This document shows, one piece after another, positions 7,415-8,650 of a DNA stretch of 8,650 nt. Source of the DNA: Pseudomonadota bacterium. GTDB lineage: Bacteria; Pseudomonadota; Alphaproteobacteria; Rhizobiales; Afifellaceae. The DNA is taken from contig JAEZEK010000496.1 of the NCBI GenBank assembly GCA_023417735.1, forward strand, positions 1 through 8,650, in the 5' to 3' direction. Position numbers and translations under genes: made by a program. Within the stretch, counting starts at the first letter, position 1; each line of letters starts with the position of its first letter. Under the pieces are notes generated by a model. It was not told where the DNA came from and ran no database searches. It saw only the letters and a list, made by a program, of their open reading frames with translations.

Positions 7415-7428
7415 TTGTTCCAACGCAA
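7415..7428 (+). promoter_or_regulatory. FNR/NnrR-like box upstream of nirK
   Basis: TTGTTCCAACGCAA has the TTG-N8-CAA spacing of Crp/FNR-family sites, with a CGCAA right half as in NnrR-type boxes (TTGCG-N4-CGCAA) and an imperfect left half TTGTT. Its centre is 78.5 bp upstream of the nirK ATG. If centred at -41.5 it would place transcription start near 7463, leaving a leader of about 37 nt. NO- or oxygen-responsive control of nirK by this regulator family is well established; this particular site is inferred. Confidence 0.45.
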
Positions 7429-7455
7429 AGAACGAGAGCCGGATCGGGTCTTTTC

Positions 7456-7488
7456 TTCTCCCGTCGAAGTGAAAACGACGAGAGAGAA
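7456..7488 (+). promoter_or_regulatory. Leader hairpin adjoining the nirK ribosome binding site
   Basis: TTCTC (7456-7460) can pair with GAGAA (7484-7488), and CGTCG (7462-7466) with CGACG (7476-7480), giving two 5-bp stems separated by a 1/3-nt internal loop around the 9-nt loop AAGTGAAAA. The 3' arm runs into AAGGA (7487-7491), the likely ribosome binding site 8 nt before the ATG. Folding could therefore limit nirK translation. This comes from inspection only, with no folding energy calculated. Confidence 0.3.
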
Positions 7489-7499
7489 GGACCAGGACA

Positions 7500-8618
7500 A
7501 TGATCACCCGCCGCACTGCTTTGATCGGCGCCGGCTTGACCGCGATTGCGGCGGCGGCGCCCGCCCTCGCCGAGGAAGCTCTCGTGCTGCCGTCGAGCGG
7601 AAAGGTCTCGGCGACGGGTCTGGAGCATGTCCAGGCCACGCTCGTCGCCCCGCCCGCCGTGATGGCGCACGAGCTGGTCGCGACCGGCGCGCCCAAGGTC
7701 GTGGAGTTCCGCATGACGATCGAGGAGAAGCAGATCGTCGTCGACGACGAGGGCACGACGTTCCAGGCGATGACCTTCGACGGCTCGATGCCGGGCCCGA
7801 CCATGGTCGTGCATCAGGACGACTACGTGCAGCTCACGCTGATCAACCCCGAAACCAACATGATGCCGCACAACATCGACTTCCATGCGGCGACCGGGGC
7901 GCTCGGCGGCGCGCAGCTGACCTTCGTCAATCCGGGCGAGCAGGCGACGCTCCGCTTCAAGGCCACCCGGCCCGGCGTGTTCGTCTACCATTGCGCGCCT
8001 CCGGGCATGGTGCCCTGGCACGTCGTCAGCGGCATGAGCGGGACCATCATGATCCTGCCGCGCGACGGCCTGAAGGATCCGGACGGCAACCTGCTGAAGT
8101 ACGACCGCGCCTACACGATCGGCGAGTTCGACCTCTACATCCCGAGGGACGAGGACGGGAACTACAAGAGCTATGCCGACCTCGGCGATTCCTACGCCGA
8201 TACTCTGGAGGTGATGCGCACGCTGACGCCGACCCACGTCGTCTTCAACGGCAGCAAGGGCGCGCTCACCGGCGACAACGCCATGACCGCCAAGGTCGGC
8301 GAGACGGTGCTCTTCATCCACAGCCAGGCCAACCGCGACACCCGCCCGCACCTCATCGGCGGCCACGGCGACTGGGTGTGGGAGGCCGGCAAGTTCGCCA
8401 ACCCGCCGCAGAAGGACCTGGAGACCTGGTTCGTTCGGGGCGGCAGCGCCGGAGCCGCGCTCTACACCTTCCTGCAGCCCGGCATCTACGCCTACGTGAA
8501 CCACAACCTGATCGAGGCGGCGGAGCTCGGGGCGACCGCCCATGTGAAGGTCGAGGGCGAGTGGGACGACGACCTGATGGCCCAGATCAGCCCGCCCTCC
8601 CCGATCGTCGTGCAGTGA
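7500..8618 (+). CDS. nirK: Copper-containing nitrite reductase, class I
   Basis: This periplasmic trimeric enzyme reduces nitrite to nitric oxide in denitrification, usually taking electrons from a cupredoxin or cytochrome c. The 372-residue precursor begins with a twin-arginine leader (ITRRTALIG, Ala-rich core, predicted cleavage after ALA at residue 24). Type 1 copper ligands are His124, Cys165, His174 and Met179. Type 2 ligands are His129, His164 and His335. Catalytic Asp127 and His284 are both present. All positions keep a constant offset of 29 from the Alcaligenes faecalis numbering, so the core has no indels. Motifs include [44 protein letters not shown] and [16 protein letters not shown] lies 8 nt before the ATG. 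No nirV or other nitrogen-oxide gene is visible before the window ends. The gene looks intact and functional. Confidence 0.98.
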   Translation: MITRRTALIGAGLTAIAAAAPALAEEALVLPSSGKVSATGLEHVQATLVAPPAVMAHELVATGAPKVVEFRMTIEEKQIVVDDEGTTFQAMTFDGSMPGPTMVVHQDDYVQLTLINPETNMMPHNIDFHAATGALGGAQLTFVNPGEQATLRFKATRPGVFVYHCAPPGMVPWHVVSGMSGTIMILPRDGLKDPDGNLLKYDRAYTIGEFDLYIPRDEDGNYKSYADLGDSYADTLEVMRTLTPTHVVFNGSKGALTGDNAMTAKVGETVLFIHSQANRDTRPHLIGGHGDWVWEAGKFANPPQKDLETWFVRGGSAGAALYTFLQPGIYAYVNHNLIEAAELGATAHVKVEGEWDDDLMAQISPPSPIVVQ

Positions 8619-8630
8619 CGACCTGACCTC

Positions 8631-8650
8631 GGGGGGCCCCCGGGGGGGGG
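8631..8650. other. G-rich homopolymer runs at right contig edge, likely artefact
   Basis: The window ends with six G, five C and nine G in succession, 12 bp after the nirK stop. Together with the outward G run at the left edge this suggests read-end poly-G carried into the assembly. The sequence after about 8630 should not be trusted, and a real terminator for nirK cannot be judged here. Confidence 0.6.

Noticed and set aside
7188..8543. Minus-strand frame antisense to nirK and the end of xseB (451 codons)
   Set aside because: nirK has every catalytic residue on the plus strand; the antisense translation has no recognisable domain.
1..8650. Defence, secretion, CRISPR or mobile-element system
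   Set aside because: I find no transposase, integrase, spacer-repeat array, toxin-antitoxin pair, tRNA or terminal repeats; all eight genes belong to recognisable families and fill nearly the whole window.

Overview
The window (8,650 bp, very GC-rich, third codon positions dominated by G/C) looks like chromosomal DNA from an alphaproteobacterium. Hyphomicrobiales is the most likely order. This rests on the isocitrate lyase divergent from an ScfR/RamB-type regulator, the DUF4170 protein, the histone-deacetylase-like gene next to xseB, and a class I copper nitrite reductase. The assignment comes from recalled family resemblance, not from a search. Both ends are G homopolymers when read outward, so this is probably a whole short contig with sequencing-artefact ends.

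Left block (about 1-3,160): aceA (isocitrate lyase, minus strand) is followed on the same strand by a 66-residue DUF4170-type gene whose ribosome binding site lies against the aceA stop. Divergent from aceA is a 493-residue HTH regulator of the RamB/ScfR (short-chain fatty acyl-CoA regulator) type. The shared intergenic stretch holds several inverted repeats and is the obvious place for control of the glyoxylate shunt by this regulator.

Middle block (about 3,167-6,072): a 598-residue acyl-CoA dehydrogenase (minus strand) ends 13 bp from the regulator gene and is convergent with it. It is divergent from tsaC/sua5 (tRNA t6A synthesis). A perfect CTTTGC-N5-GCAAAG palindrome lies between those two. 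Acyl-CoA oxidation yields the acetyl-CoA that isocitrate lyase helps assimilate, so aceA, the regulator and the dehydrogenase form a plausible fatty-acid/C2 neighbourhood.

Right block (about 6,128-8,618): a histone-deacetylase-family amidohydrolase (GTG start) is followed by xseB (TTG start, ribosome binding site overlapping the upstream stop). A 182-bp gap with two strong inverted repeats and an FNR/NnrR-like half-conserved box precedes nirK. NirK has a twin-arginine leader and all copper ligands and catalytic residues, so the organism or its donor can probably reduce nitrite to NO.

I see no mobile element, CRISPR array, RNA gene or clearly novel system. The points most worth a second look are regulatory: the aceA/regulator operator candidates, the palindrome upstream of the dehydrogenase, and the nirK leader. 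The placement of nirK directly after a housekeeping xseB unit is also notable.
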